Notes: generated by a model from the sequence alone, not told the origin. Counted from the first letter of the stretch, positions 1 to 8,347 are shown. The stretch: DNA of 64,000 bases from Streptomyces niveus (GCF_001723055.1 NZ_MDCR01000036.1:1-64000); one strand, 5' to 3'. Numbers and translations are program-made.

Positions 1-7
1 AGGCGTA

Positions 8-40
8 GAGCCCGCCACCCCCTGGAGGGGGCGGGGGCTC
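8..40 (-). terminator. Terminator of ssgA
   Basis: An imperfect G+C-rich hairpin overlaps the ssgA stop codon. Positions 8-13 pair with 35-40 and 18-22 pair with 27-31, with a TGGA loop at 23-26 and a bulge and mismatch near 14-17. A hairpin without a T-run is typical of Streptomyces terminators. This is a structure call only. Confidence 0.5.
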
Positions 41-476
41 AGCCCGCGTTCTCCTCCGCGAGGATGCGGCCGAGCGTCTCCTCCAGGTTGTTCTCGAAGT
101 CGCCGAGCGCCATCTCCTGGCCGAGCGGGACCAGCCGGTCCGTGCGGTCGAGGAAGGCCACCAGCGGTGGCGCGCTGACCCGGAACAGGGCGTGCTCGGC
201 GCCGACCTGGAGCCGGATGTGGACGTCGGAGAGTTCTTCGGGCTGGGTCGGGGAGATGTACACGTCGCCGTCGCCGCTCGGCTCGTTGATGCCGTCGACC
301 AGCAGCTCGCGGCCGAAGGCCCAGGTGACCGGCGCGTCGCCGGGCAGATGGAACGTCATTCGCACCGCGTAGGGATCCGCCGTCTCGTAACGGAGTTCCA
401 CGGGAATTCGGAAGGAGAGCTCCTCGGAGACGAGGAAACTCATCAGGACTTCGGCCTGAACCAACTCGCTCATCAT
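39..476 (-). CDS. ssgA: SsgA, sporulation-specific cell division activator
   Basis: A 145-residue acidic SsgA-like protein (SALP family, found only in morphologically complex actinomycetes). Family members activate septum formation and SsgB/FtsZ placement in sporogenic hyphae. The sequence spans the whole compact family fold, with the beta-rich N-terminal half (FRIPVELRY, VRMTFHLPGD) and the conserved region around VTWAFGRELL. It is the founding member SsgA rather than another SALP because an IclR-type regulator with the features of SsgR lies directly upstream on the same strand, as in S. coelicolor and S. griseus. Two consecutive ATG codons (476 and 473) could start it. The 150 bp separating it from the regulator gene leave room for its own promoter. 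Confidence 0.93.
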   Translation of the reverse strand: MMSELVQAEVLMSFLVSEELSFRIPVELRYETADPYAVRMTFHLPGDAPVTWAFGRELLVDGINEPSGDGDVYISPTQPEELSDVHIRLQVGAEHALFRVSAPPLVAFLDRTDRLVPLGQEMALGDFENNLEETLGRILAEENAG

Positions 477-626
477 GTACCCCGCAGTGGATGACAGAAA
501 GTTACGGAGAGTAAGAAATTCGGAGGGATTTTGGGGGGTTTGAGGGGTGAAACGTCCGATATTGGTGCCCCTTGATCCTCTTCTTAATCGTCCAGTACGC
601 AGTAACGGATCACAAGGAGTGATATT

Positions 627-1403
627 TCAGATACTGATAGAGAATTCCAGCGAGCCGATCATGTTTCCGATCTCTTTGCATAGCCGTTCGACAGCGGGAA
701 GCAGCTTTTCCTCCTGATGCACCGGGACCGAGGTCGCGAGCGCCGCGACCGTCGCCCCGGCCCTGATCGGTACGGCGGCGCAGACCTGCCCGAGCGCGTA
801 TTCCTGGCGCTCGAACACGGGCCCCGTACGTCCCATGGCGCCCAGACGTGACAGCAGTGTGCGCCGGTCGGCGACGGAAAAGGGAGTGATCGGAGCGACG
901 GGATGCCGGTCCAGATGGTCCCGGCGGGCGTCCTCGTCGAGCTGGCTGAGCAGACACTGGCCGATCGCGTGCGCGTGCGCGGTCTCGCGGAAGTCGGCCC
1001 ATTCGGCGACGGCGGGCGCGGCGGGGCTGTCGGCGATCGCGACGACCTCGATCTCGCCCTCGCGGTAGATCGCGAAGTACACCGGCGCACCGATCACGTC
1101 GCGGCAGTGCTCCATCGACTCGGCCATGGTGCGCCGGGCCCGGCCCAGCCGCGGGCCCGCGCCGCTCACCAGGCGCTCCACCGCGTCCCCGAGGAAGAAG
1201 ACACCCTTCTCCCGGCGGAGATAGCCCTCGTGGGTCAGGGTGCGTAACAGGTGATAGGCGGTGGGGAGGGGCAGACCGGCCTCACGCGCCAGCTGTTTCG
1301 CCGGGGCGCCGTTCGGATGGGCGCCGGCCGACTCCAGCAGGCGCAGCGCACGTCGCACCGAACCGATCAGGGTTGGGGCAGCTGACGTGGTCGCTGTGGC
1401 CAA
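627..1403 (-). CDS. ssgR: SsgR, IclR-family activator of ssgA
   Basis: A 258-residue IclR-family regulator. The N-terminal winged helix spans roughly residues 12-75 (SVRRALRLLE, then AKQLAREAGLPLPTAYHLL as the helix-turn-helix), followed by an IclR effector domain to about residue 250. In S. coelicolor SsgR activates ssgA, and the same adjacency is seen here. The start is a TTG at 1403 with a purine-rich GGGGGTGA just upstream. Residue Leu53 (1245-1247) is encoded by TTA, the rarest Streptomyces codon, which needs the bldA tRNA. Production of this activator should therefore depend on bldA and be developmentally delayed (inference from known bldA biology). Confidence 0.9.
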   Translation of the reverse strand: MATATTSAAPTLIGSVRRALRLLESAGAHPNGAPAKQLAREAGLPLPTAYHLLRTLTHEGYLRREKGVFFLGDAVERLVSGAGPRLGRARRTMAESMEHCRDVIGAPVYFAIYREGEIEVVAIADSPAAPAVAEWADFRETAHAHAIGQCLLSQLDEDARRDHLDRHPVAPITPFSVADRRTLLSRLGAMGRTGPVFERQEYALGQVCAAVPIRAGATVAALATSVPVHQEEKLLPAVERLCKEIGNMIGSLEFSISI

Positions 1404-1653
1404 AGGTCACCCCCAGGCTTACTGACGGGCGTGCGCCCGCTCGCGGGGGCCGCCCCCGCGCCTGCCACACCCTCGGGGACCTCGGACAGAGTCTGAGGTC
1501 CGACGCCGAGAACTCGCACAATGCGTTGGTCAAAACGACCGTCGACGCTGTTTTCGCAGGATGTGGCTGAGGCTTGCCACTCTAATGGCAGCTTCTGAGG
1601 AGGGAGTGGTTTCGTCTGTGCCTTTCCCCCGCGCGGGCTAACGGCGGGGGCAC

Positions 1654-1679
1654 GGCGCCGTCCCCTCGGGGACGGCGTC
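1654..1679 (-). terminator. Terminator after the DUF5326-like gene
   Basis: A hairpin with an 11-bp stem (1654-1664 with 1669-1679, one G-U pair) and a four-base loop lies 5 bp past the stop of the small membrane protein gene. Confidence 0.6.
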
Positions 1680-1684
1680 CCGGC

Positions 1685-1903
1685 CTACCAGTCGCCGCGC
1701 GAGGACGAGGACGACGTGAACTTCCGTACCGCGAAGACGAGCCCGCCGACCAGCGCCACCAGGATCAGCACCTTGAAGACCAGTGCGATCACAAATCCGA
1801 CCACGCTCGCGATCAGCCCGCCGAACACGACGAGAACGACCACGGGCAACGCGATCCACTTCACCCACCAGGGCATTCCCGCGACAATCTCCCGTACCGC
1901 CAT
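1685..1903 (-). CDS. Small membrane protein, DUF5326-like
   Basis: A 72-residue protein. A short amphipathic N-terminus (IVAGMPWWVKW) leads into two closely spaced hydrophobic stretches at about residues 17-38 and 41-60. The tail is short and polar with a serine run ending in DW. The pattern fits the DUF5326 family of Streptomyces membrane proteins, whose function is unknown. It stands alone, with its own terminator and about 280 bp of non-coding DNA separating it from ssgR. No catalytic residues are visible. Confidence 0.75.
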   Translation of the reverse strand: MAVREIVAGMPWWVKWIALPVVVLVVFGGLIASVVGFVIALVFKVLILVALVGGLVFAVRKFTSSSSSRGDW

Positions 1904-2071
1904 CGTCCCTACCTCGTTCCGTGAGTCCCGACGTTCGTTCCGCTGCCTTCGATGCTAGAGCGGCGCGCGCCGGAACGGAGGTCCCGGAGCCCTGGAACTC
2001 CCCTGACCCGACCCTGACGCGTGGGATGAGGGTCCGCGGTCGTTCCTCTCCTCCCCGAGCCGGGGGGCGTC

Positions 2072-2389
2072 TCAGCCCTCAGGAGGGGAGAAGACGACCA
2101 TCACCCGCAGGTCCTCGCTGATGTGGTGGAACTTGTGCGCCGTGCCGGCCGGGACGTAGACGACGCTGCCGCGCCCCACCTGCGTCGTCTCCATGCCCAC
2201 GGTGATCGCCGCCCGCCCGCTCACGACGAAGTAGACCTCGTCCTGGCTGTGCGGCTGCTGCGGGTCGGTGGTGCCGGCGTCCAGCGCGTACAGGCCGACG
2301 GACATGTTCCGTTCCCGTACAAATTGCAGATATGCCCCGTCGTTGGCGGCACGTTCCGCCTCCAGCTCGTCAAGTCGAAATGCCTTCAT
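2072..2389 (-). CDS. Cupin-domain protein
   Basis: A 105-residue single-domain cupin. Motif 1 is degenerate (PHSQDEVYFVVSGRA, about residues 46-60) and motif 2 (VPAGTAHKFHH, about 79-89) supplies the second histidine of the metal site. Small cupins of this type bind a divalent metal and may be isomerases, dioxygenases or ligand-binding proteins; the substrate cannot be deduced. Its ATG is only 14 bp from the ATG of the divergent gene at 2404, leaving no space for an ordinary leader on either side. Leaderless transcription is the likely solution. Confidence 0.85.
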   Translation of the reverse strand: MKAFRLDELEAERAANDGAYLQFVRERNMSVGLYALDAGTTDPQQPHSQDEVYFVVSGRAAITVGMETTQVGRGSVVYVPAGTAHKFHHISEDLRVMVVFSPPEG

Positions 2390-2403
2390 GCCACGATCTC
2401 ACC

Positions 2404-2784
2404 ATGAAGAATTTCGTAGTCAAGACGCTGGCCAACGCGGGTGCGCTGGCCGTGGCGATCTGGTTGATCAATGACATCACCCTGACCGGTGACAGCACCG
2501 GCAAGAAGGCTCTGGCGCTGGTAGTCGTGGCGCTGATCTTCGGCGTGGTGAATTTCGTCGTCAAGCCGATCGTCCAATTGCTGACACTGCCGCTGTTCAT
2601 CGTCACCCTGGGTCTGTTCACCCTGGTCGTGAACGCGCTGATGCTGCTGCTGACCTCCTGGCTCGCCGACAAGCTCGACCTGAGCTTCCATGTCGACGGC
2701 TTCTGGACGGCCGTGCTCGGCGGACTCATCATCTCGATCGTGTCGTGGGCGCTGAACGTCGTGCTCCCCGACGACAAGGACTGA
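2404..2784 (+). CDS. Phage-holin-family (DUF1469/PF04020-like) membrane protein
   Basis: A 126-residue integral membrane protein with four predicted hydrophobic segments (about residues 7-22, 32-52, 60-80, 100-120) and the family signature NFVVKPIVQLLTLPLFIVTLG. Relatives of this type (YvlD-like, four-TM) are widespread and have no proven holin role. The ATG at 2404 is preferred to an upstream in-frame ATG because the upstream codons overlap the divergent cupin gene and encode no conserved sequence. There is no clear ribosome-binding site, so the mRNA may be leaderless. Only 6 bp separate its stop from the next gene, suggesting co-transcription. Confidence 0.85.
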   Translation: MKNFVVKTLANAGALAVAIWLINDITLTGDSTGKKALALVVVALIFGVVNFVVKPIVQLLTLPLFIVTLGLFTLVVNALMLLLTSWLADKLDLSFHVDGFWTAVLGGLIISIVSWALNVVLPDDKD

Positions 2785-2790
2785 TCGCCC

Positions 2791-3942
2791 GTGGAGAGCG
2801 AGACCGGCGCGGCGCGGGGCCCGGAGGTGGGGGACGGCACCCGGGCCGTACGGGCCGGGCTGCCCGACCCGGTGAAGTACGAACCGACGCTGCCGGGCCC
2901 GGTGTTCGCCGCGCACTTCCATCTGCCGGGCGAGCCGACGGGCCCGTACACCTACGGCCGGGACACCAATCCGACCTGGACCCATCTGGAACGGGCCATC
3001 GGTGAGCTGGAGGCCCCGGGCCGGGCCGTCGAGACGGTCACCTTCGCGTCCGGGATGGCCGCGATCTCCGCGGTGCTCTTCTCCCAGCTGCGCGCCGACG
3101 ACACGGTCGTCCTGCCGGACGACGGCTATCAGGCGCTGCCGCTGCTGCGGGAGCAGCTCACGGCGTACGGGATCGAGGTACGGACCGCGCCCACCGGCGG
3201 CGACGCGCAGCTCGGCGTGCTGGCCGGTGCCCGGCTGCTGTGGATCGAGAGCCCGTCCAACCCCGGGCTCGACGTCTGCGACATCCGCCGTCTGGTGCGG
3301 GCGGCGCACGACGAGGGCGCCCTCGTCGCCGTGGACAACACGCTGGCCACTCCCCTCGGCCAGCGCCCCCTGGAGCTGGGCGCGGACTTCAGCGTGGCCA
3401 GCGACACCAAGGGCACGACCGGCCACGGAGACATCCTCCTCGGCCATGTGACCTGCGAGAACGCCGAACTGGCGGCGGGTGTACGACGCTGGCGCAAGAT
3501 CGCCGGCGCCATCCCCGGACCGATGGAGGCCTGGCTCGCCCACCGCTCACTGGCCACCCTCCAGCTGCGCGTCGACCGGCAGTGCGCGAGTGCGCTGCTG
3601 GTCGCGCGGGCGCTCGACGGGCACGCGGACGTGAGCGGACTGCGCTACCCCGGACTGCCCGACGACCCCTCGCACGCCGTCGCGTCCACGCAGATGCGGC
3701 GCTATGGGTGCGTCGTGTCGTTCGTCCTGCCCGACAAGGAGCACGCCGACCGCTTCCTGGACGGGCTGCGGCTGGTGGACGACGCGACGAGCTTCGGCGG
3801 GGTGCGGTCGACCGCCGAGCGGCGCGGGCGGTGGGGCGGCGACGCCGTGCCGGAAGGTTTCGTCCGCCTCTCCGTGGGCGCCGAGGACCCCGACGATCTC
3901 ATCGCGGACGTGCTGCGCGCGCTTGCCGAAGCCGCGCGCTGA
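2791..3942 (+). CDS. Cystathionine gamma-lyase/synthase family PLP enzyme
   Basis: A 383-residue fold-type I PLP enzyme of the Cys/Met metabolism family, which carries out gamma-elimination or gamma-replacement on cystathionine or O-acyl-homoserine. The family motif YGRDTNPT lies at 55-62 and the phosphate-binding stretch ASGMAA at 86-91. Asp182 sits in VDNTLATP, and the Schiff-base lysine is Lys207 in SDTKGTTGHGD. The length matches the family (about 380-400). Lyase and synthase cannot be separated by eye. It starts at a GTG 6 bp after the holin-like gene and is followed by a strong terminator. Confidence 0.9.
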   Translation: MESETGAARGPEVGDGTRAVRAGLPDPVKYEPTLPGPVFAAHFHLPGEPTGPYTYGRDTNPTWTHLERAIGELEAPGRAVETVTFASGMAAISAVLFSQLRADDTVVLPDDGYQALPLLREQLTAYGIEVRTAPTGGDAQLGVLAGARLLWIESPSNPGLDVCDIRRLVRAAHDEGALVAVDNTLATPLGQRPLELGADFSVASDTKGTTGHGDILLGHVTCENAELAAGVRRWRKIAGAIPGPMEAWLAHRSLATLQLRVDRQCASALLVARALDGHADVSGLRYPGLPDDPSHAVASTQMRRYGCVVSFVLPDKEHADRFLDGLRLVDDATSFGGVRSTAERRGRWGGDAVPEGFVRLSVGAEDPDDLIADVLRALAEAAR

Positions 3943-3975
3943 CCGAAGGTCCCGCAGCGGGCTCCGCCGCGGATC

Positions 3976-4014
3976 GGGCGGTCCGAGCCTCCCCCCTCGT
4001 GGCTCGGACCGCCC
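3976..4014 (+). terminator. Terminator after the cystathionine lyase gene
   Basis: A perfect 14-bp stem (3976-3989 with 4001-4014) with an 11-base loop lies 33 bp past the stop codon. The nearest downstream gene has its own promoter region. Confidence 0.8.
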
Positions 4015-4177
4015 ACGGGTTCCACGCGTGAAGAACCACGCTCACAAGGCTAGTTGACTGTGCGTCAGTGTCCAATCACAGTAGCGACAGCCGCCTATCG
4101 ACTTATTTATAGTTGGACGCTCCGGCGACGGATCCCGGGACGGGTTCGCGTGGGGCCGGAAGTTGAGGAGGGCTGCC

Positions 4178-5071
4178 ATGGACCTGGCCCTGCTGCGCAC
4201 CTTCGTCACCGTCCACCGAGCCGGCTCCTTCACCCGCGCCGCCGCCCTCCTCGGGCTCTCGCAGCCCGCGGTCACCGGCCAGATACGCACGCTGGAACGC
4301 CAGTTGGGCCGCCCGCTGTTCCTGCGCCAGGCCCGTGGCGTCACCCCCACCACCATCGGCGACGAACTCGCCCACCGCGCCGCGCCCCACCTCGACGCAC
4401 TGGTCGAGATCACCGAGACCGGGCTCGACGACGAGTCCGGGGTCCGCACGCTGCATCTCGCGGGGCCGCCGGAGTTCACCTCCGTACGCGCCCTGCCCGC
4501 GCTCACCCCGCTGATCAGCCAGGGCCTCGCGCTCCGCGCGTCCTTCTTCACCAACGCCGAGGAGACCCTGGACGGCCTGGCCGCCGGACACCACGACCTC
4601 GCCATCGCCACCGCCCGGCCACGCGGCGGCCTGCTCACCGCGACCCCGCTGTGCGACGAGGAACACGTCCTGGTCGCCTCGCCGCGCTGGGCGGCCCGGC
4701 TGGGCCACGACGTACTGCGCAAGGGCCACGTCGTCCTGGAACAGCTCCCGGTGGTGGAGGTCCACGAATCCCTGCCGCTCGTCTCCCGCTACTGGGCGTC
4801 GGTCTTCGACTCCCGGCCGGCCGCCGCGGGGGCCGTCATCGCGCCGGACCTGCGCGCCGTCCTGGAGAGCGCGGCGGCGGGCGCCGGACTCGCCGTACTG
4901 CCCCGCTATCTGTGCGAGGCCGCCCTGGAACGCGGCGAGATCGTCGCTCTCTACGACCCGCCGGTGCCCCCGCTGCGCACGTACTTCCTCGTCGTGCGCA
5001 CCGGCACACTCGCCCTGCCGCACATCGCGCGGGCGCACGAGTGGCTGCTGCGCGCTTCGGTGGACTGGTGA
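4178..5071 (+). CDS. LysR-family transcriptional regulator
   Basis: A 297-residue LysR-type regulator. The N-terminal winged helix-turn-helix covers residues 1-60 (FTRAAALLGLSQPAVTGQIRTLE), and a periplasmic-binding-protein-like effector domain runs from about 88 to 290. The start is ATG 4178, with GAGGAG 8 bp upstream. An upstream in-frame ATG at 4163 precedes that ribosome-binding site and is rejected. The target is not evident: there is no divergent partner, since the gene upstream runs the same way and is closed by a terminator. Autoregulation or control of the following Nudix gene is possible. Confidence 0.9.
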   Translation: MDLALLRTFVTVHRAGSFTRAAALLGLSQPAVTGQIRTLERQLGRPLFLRQARGVTPTTIGDELAHRAAPHLDALVEITETGLDDESGVRTLHLAGPPEFTSVRALPALTPLISQGLALRASFFTNAEETLDGLAAGHHDLAIATARPRGGLLTATPLCDEEHVLVASPRWAARLGHDVLRKGHVVLEQLPVVEVHESLPLVSRYWASVFDSRPAAAGAVIAPDLRAVLESAAAGAGLAVLPRYLCEAALERGEIVALYDPPVPPLRTYFLVVRTGTLALPHIARAHEWLLRASVDW

Positions 5072-5123
5072 CCGCCGGGGCCCGGAGAGTTTCGACCGGG
5101 CCTTATCGGGCCACGCTCTTCCC

Positions 5124-5603
5124 ATGACCGAACGGCCCGTGGTCAAGCGCACCGCACGCGCCATCCTGCTCGACGGCGACCATCTCGTCCTCATCAAGCG
5201 CACGAAGCCTGGTGTGGATCCGTACTGGCTGACCCCCGGCGGCGGCGTCGAGCCCGACGACGCCACCGTCGTCGACGCGCTCCACCGCGAGGTGGACGAG
5301 GAGCTGGGCGCCAAGATCACCGATGTGGTGCCGTGCTTCGTGGACACCGTCGAACACATCGCGGACCGCGGCGTCACCGGCGTGAAGGTGCAGCACTTCT
5401 TCGTCTGCCGTCTCGAATCGATGGACCCGTCGCTGCGGCACGGACCGGAGATCGACGAGCCGAGCGGGGAGTACGAGATCGTACGGGTGCCGTTCAGCCG
5501 GGTCGGGATCGCCGCCGTCCATCTCGTACCGCTGTCGCTGCGGCACTACCTGGACGGCAACATCGAGGGCGTACGGGCGATGCACGCGCCCGACCTGGGC
5601 TGA
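5124..5603 (+). CDS. Nudix hydrolase
   Basis: A 159-residue Nudix-fold protein, probably hydrolysing a nucleoside diphosphate linked to another moiety. The Nudix box starts at TPGGGVEPDD (about residues 37-46) and ends with the metal-binding core REVDEELG (about 55-62). The first glutamate of the canonical box (GX5E) is replaced by Ala/Thr, while the essential REVxEE core is intact. It lies 52 bp after the LysR gene on the same strand and could be co-transcribed. Substrate is unknown. Confidence 0.88.
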   Translation: MTERPVVKRTARAILLDGDHLVLIKRTKPGVDPYWLTPGGGVEPDDATVVDALHREVDEELGAKITDVVPCFVDTVEHIADRGVTGVKVQHFFVCRLESMDPSLRHGPEIDEPSGEYEIVRVPFSRVGIAAVHLVPLSLRHYLDGNIEGVRAMHAPDLG

Positions 5604-5686
5604 TCCACAAGACCGACCGGATCCCGCAGATCCCGCTAGGTGCGTTCCCGCCCGACCAGTGCGAACGCCTCGCGCAGATCGCCTCC

Positions 5687-6319
5687 CTACGTATGGCTGG
5701 CGAGCCCGGCCAGATGGTGGTCCGCGTTCACCGCCACCGCGCGGGGCACTGACGCGAAGATCGCCGCGTCGGACAGGGAGTCCCCGAAGGCGACGCAGTC
5801 GTCGAGCCGGACCTCGAAGCGCGCGCACAGCTCGCGCGCGATCCGTACCTTGGCCGCCGTGTCGAGAATCCCCGCCCGGTCCACGGGCTGGGTGAACGGC
5901 AGGGCCGGCCAGCGTGAGCCGTGCGTCGCGTGCGCTCCCCACGGCAGCAGAAGTCTCACGAAGAAGTCCGGCGAGAGCGAGATGACGGCGCAGTAGTCGC
6001 CCCGCGCGCGGATGCCGTCCCAGACGTCCCGGATCCCGGCCAGCCACGGCGCGCCCTCGAAGGCCGCCTCGACCTGTGCGGCCGTCAGCTCCGCCCACAG
6101 CTCCCTGGCCCGTACGGCGAACTCGTGCGGGGCCAGTCCGGCGGCCTGGAACTCGCGCTCCAGCGCGGCGATCTCGGCACTCACCCCGAGCTGACGGGAG
6201 ATCTCCATGGCGGCGGCCGATCCGCGGATCAGCGTGCCGTCGAGGTCGAAGAGATAGAGGGTGCGGGCGCGGTCACCGTCGCGCGTTCCTTCGCCGATGT
6301 GCTTCCCCGGGCTGTCCAT
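5687..6319 (-). CDS. HAD-superfamily hydrolase, SerB-like
   Basis: A 210-residue HAD phosphatase with all four motifs. Motif I is FDLDGT with nucleophile Asp25 and acid/base Asp27. Motif II lies in CAVISLSPDFF. The motif III lysine is in AAKVRIA, and motif IV is GDSLSDAAIF. The placement of the cap and the GDSxxD form fit the SerB/PSP (type IB) branch, so a small phosphomonoester such as a phosphoserine analogue is the likely substrate, not proven. It converges on the Nudix gene; no strong terminator is visible between them. Confidence 0.85.
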   Translation of the reverse strand: MDSPGKHIGEGTRDGDRARTLYLFDLDGTLIRGSAAAMEISRQLGVSAEIAALEREFQAAGLAPHEFAVRARELWAELTAAQVEAAFEGAPWLAGIRDVWDGIRARGDYCAVISLSPDFFVRLLLPWGAHATHGSRWPALPFTQPVDRAGILDTAAKVRIARELCARFEVRLDDCVAFGDSLSDAAIFASVPRAVAVNADHHLAGLASHT

Positions 6320-6386
6320 GTACGCCGAGGTTAGTACGGGCGGTTACTCCCGCCGTCAGACGCCCCGCGAGGCGAATCACGACACC

Positions 6387-6932
6387 GTGTTTCACGTGAA
6401 ACCACTCAAGCGGCCCGTCCGCCGGGCACTCCTCGTCGTCCATGTCGCCGTCTCCGTGAGCTGGCTGGGCCTGACCCTGGGCCTGCTCACGCTGGGGATC
6501 ACCGCGTACACCACCGGCGATCCCACCCTCACCGACGCCTCCTACCGCGCGATGAAGGTCTTCTCCGACTGGCTGCTCGCGCCCGTCGTCGTGGTCACGT
6601 TCGTCAGCGGACTGGTGCTCTCCCTGGGGACGCCCTGGGGGCTGGCCCGCCACCACTGGGTCTGGATCAAGTTCTGGATCACCCTGGTGACGGGCGCCGC
6701 GACGGTCTTCGCGCTGCGGCCGGGGATCGTGCAGGCCGCAGGCAGCGGAGGTGTGCCCGACAGCAGCCTGGTCGCCGCTCCGTCGGTGGCGACCGCCGCG
6801 TACCTCTTCATGACCGTCGTCTCGGTACTGAAGCCGTGGGGCCTGACCCGCCGGGGGCGGCGGCTGCGGGCCGGACGGGTCGTCCGTGGCGGTCGTACGG
6901 CGGCGGAGAAGCCCCTCAGCCCGATCGCCTGA
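6387..6932 (+). CDS. Four-TM membrane protein, DUF2269-like
   Basis: A 181-residue integral membrane protein with four hydrophobic segments at about residues 14-38, 62-84, 94-112 and 131-150, and an Arg-rich cytoplasmic tail. The pattern resembles DUF2269-type proteins of unknown function; the assignment is tentative. The start is uncertain. GTG 6387 places a complete parS site (6389-6402) in codons 2-6, encoding FHVK; the next candidate is GTG 6396 inside parS. Its stop is separated by a single base from the stop of the convergent MFS gene. Confidence 0.7.
   Translation: MFHVKPLKRPVRRALLVVHVAVSVSWLGLTLGLLTLGITAYTTGDPTLTDASYRAMKVFSDWLLAPVVVVTFVSGLVLSLGTPWGLARHHWVWIKFWITLVTGAATVFALRPGIVQAAGSGGVPDSSLVAAPSVATAAYLFMTVVSVLKPWGLTRRGRRLRAGRVVRGGRTAAEKPLSPIA
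6389..6402. other. parS site 1
   Basis: A perfect 14-bp copy of GTTTCACGTGAAAC, the Streptomyces ParB-binding centromere sequence. It overlaps the first codons of the four-TM membrane protein gene. ParB bound here could also affect that gene (inference). Confidence 0.95.
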
Positions 6933-6933
6933 G

Positions 6934-8148
6934 TCATACCGGCCGGACGAGGGACGGGGCGGTGCCGGTGGTGTCCGTGGCGGCGGCCTCGCTGTCCCGG
7001 ACCCCGCCACGGCGCTCCAGGGTGTGCGAGACGACGGCGAGGAGCAGCGCGGAGGCGGCCAGCGCGGCACCGACCCAGTTGGGCGCGGTGTAGCCGAATC
7101 CGGCGCCGATGACCAGACCGCCGAGCCAGGCGGCGAGGGCGTTGCCGAGGTTGAACGCGCCGATGTTGACGGCGGACGCGAGTGTCGGGGCACCGGACGC
7201 CTGGTCGAGTACGCGCTTCTGGAGCGGCGGCACGGTGGCGAATCCGAGTCCGCCGATCAGGGTGATGGTGACGGCCGCGGCGATCTTGTCGTGCGCGGTG
7301 AGCGTGAACAGCGCCAGGACCACGGCCAGGGCCCCGAGCGACACGTACAGCATGGGCATGAGATGGCGGTCGGCGTACCTGCCGCCGATGAGGTTGCCGC
7401 CGACCATGCCGAGACCGAGGAGTACCAGGAGCCAGGTGACGGAGGAGTCGGCGAAGCCGGCGGTCTTCGTCATCATCGGGGTGATGTAGGTGATCGCGGC
7501 GAAGACACCGCCGAAGCCGAGGACCGTCATCCCCATGGCGAGCAGAACCTGGACGTTGCGGAACGCGGCCGCCTCGTGGCGCAGCCGTACGCCCTCGGGA
7601 CGCGGCTGCTCCGGTACGAGCTTGGCGACACCGGCGAGACCGACGACGCCCAGGCCCGCGACGAGGAGGAACGTCGCGCGCCAGCCGGTGGTCTGGCCGA
7701 CGTATGTCCCGAGGGGGACGCCCACGACGTTGGCGAGGGTGAGGCCGGTGAACATCATCGCGATGGCGCCGGCCCGTTTGTGCGGGGCGACGAGCCCGGC
7801 GGCGACGACCGAGCCGATGCCGAAGAACGCGCCGTGGGCGAGCGAGGCGACGACCCGGCCGGTGAGCATGAGGCCGAAGGTGGGGGCGAGGGCGGACAGG
7901 ACGTTGCCCGCGATGAACAGGCCCATCAGCAGCATCAGCATGCGCTTACGGCTGACGCGGGTGCCCAGGATCGTCATGATCGGGGCGCCGAGTACGACTC
8001 CGAGGGCGTAGCCGCTGACCAGATGACCCGCGGTGGGGATGGTGACCCCGTACTCGGTGGCGACCTCGGGGAGCAGCCCCATGATCACGAATTCGGTGGT
8101 CCCGATCCCGAACGCCCCGATGGCCAGGGCGAGGAGTGCGAGAGGCAT
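6934..8148 (-). CDS. MFS drug-efflux transporter (DHA1 type)
   Basis: A 404-residue twelve-TM major facilitator of the DHA1 drug:proton antiporter branch. The N-terminus carries the branch signature GTTEFVIMGLLPEV, and motif A appears after TM2 as GTRVSRKR. Relatives include AraJ- and chloramphenicol-exporter-like proteins; the substrate is not deducible. ATG 8148 is chosen over an upstream start because it begins exactly at the conserved MPLALLALAIGAF. It is divergent from a MarR regulator across an A+T-rich region with repeated TTGCA motifs, so MarR repression relieved by a small molecule is likely. Confidence 0.9.
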   Translation of the reverse strand: MPLALLALAIGAFGIGTTEFVIMGLLPEVATEYGVTIPTAGHLVSGYALGVVLGAPIMTILGTRVSRKRMLMLLMGLFIAGNVLSALAPTFGLMLTGRVVASLAHGAFFGIGSVVAAGLVAPHKRAGAIAMMFTGLTLANVVGVPLGTYVGQTTGWRATFLLVAGLGVVGLAGVAKLVPEQPRPEGVRLRHEAAAFRNVQVLLAMGMTVLGFGGVFAAITYITPMMTKTAGFADSSVTWLLVLLGLGMVGGNLIGGRYADRHLMPMLYVSLGALAVVLALFTLTAHDKIAAAVTITLIGGLGFATVPPLQKRVLDQASGAPTLASAVNIGAFNLGNALAAWLGGLVIGAGFGYTAPNWVGAALAASALLLAVVSHTLERRGGVRDSEAAATDTTGTAPSLVRPV

Positions 8149-8227
8149 GGGTGGTGGCCTTTCCCAAGGAAGAAGGAAGTACGTCGGCACACTGTTTGCG
8201 CGTGCGCTTTACGAGCGTGGACAATAC

Positions 8228-8266
8228 TTGCAGACGCGGTTTAATTGCAAGCGCGCTATATTGCAC
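8228..8266. promoter_or_regulatory. Putative MarR operator region (TTGCA repeats)
   Basis: Between the divergent MFS and MarR genes, TTGCA occurs at 8228, TTGCAA at 8245-8250 and TTGCAC at 8261, spaced 16-17 bp apart in unusually A+T-rich sequence. The spacing puts the copies on similar helix faces, as expected for a MarR dimer operator overlapping both promoters. This is inference from sequence alone. Confidence 0.4.
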
Positions 8267-8347
8267 ACGTGCCCTATCCTGGTCGCAGGAAGCTCCCGTC
8301 GACGGAGACGGTCGCTGAAGACGTCGGAGACGACGGAGGAAGACGCC

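Noticed and set aside
2404-2784. Holin-like gene as evidence of a phage remnant
   Set aside because: This four-TM family is widespread in chromosomes without lysis function, and no phage genes surround it.
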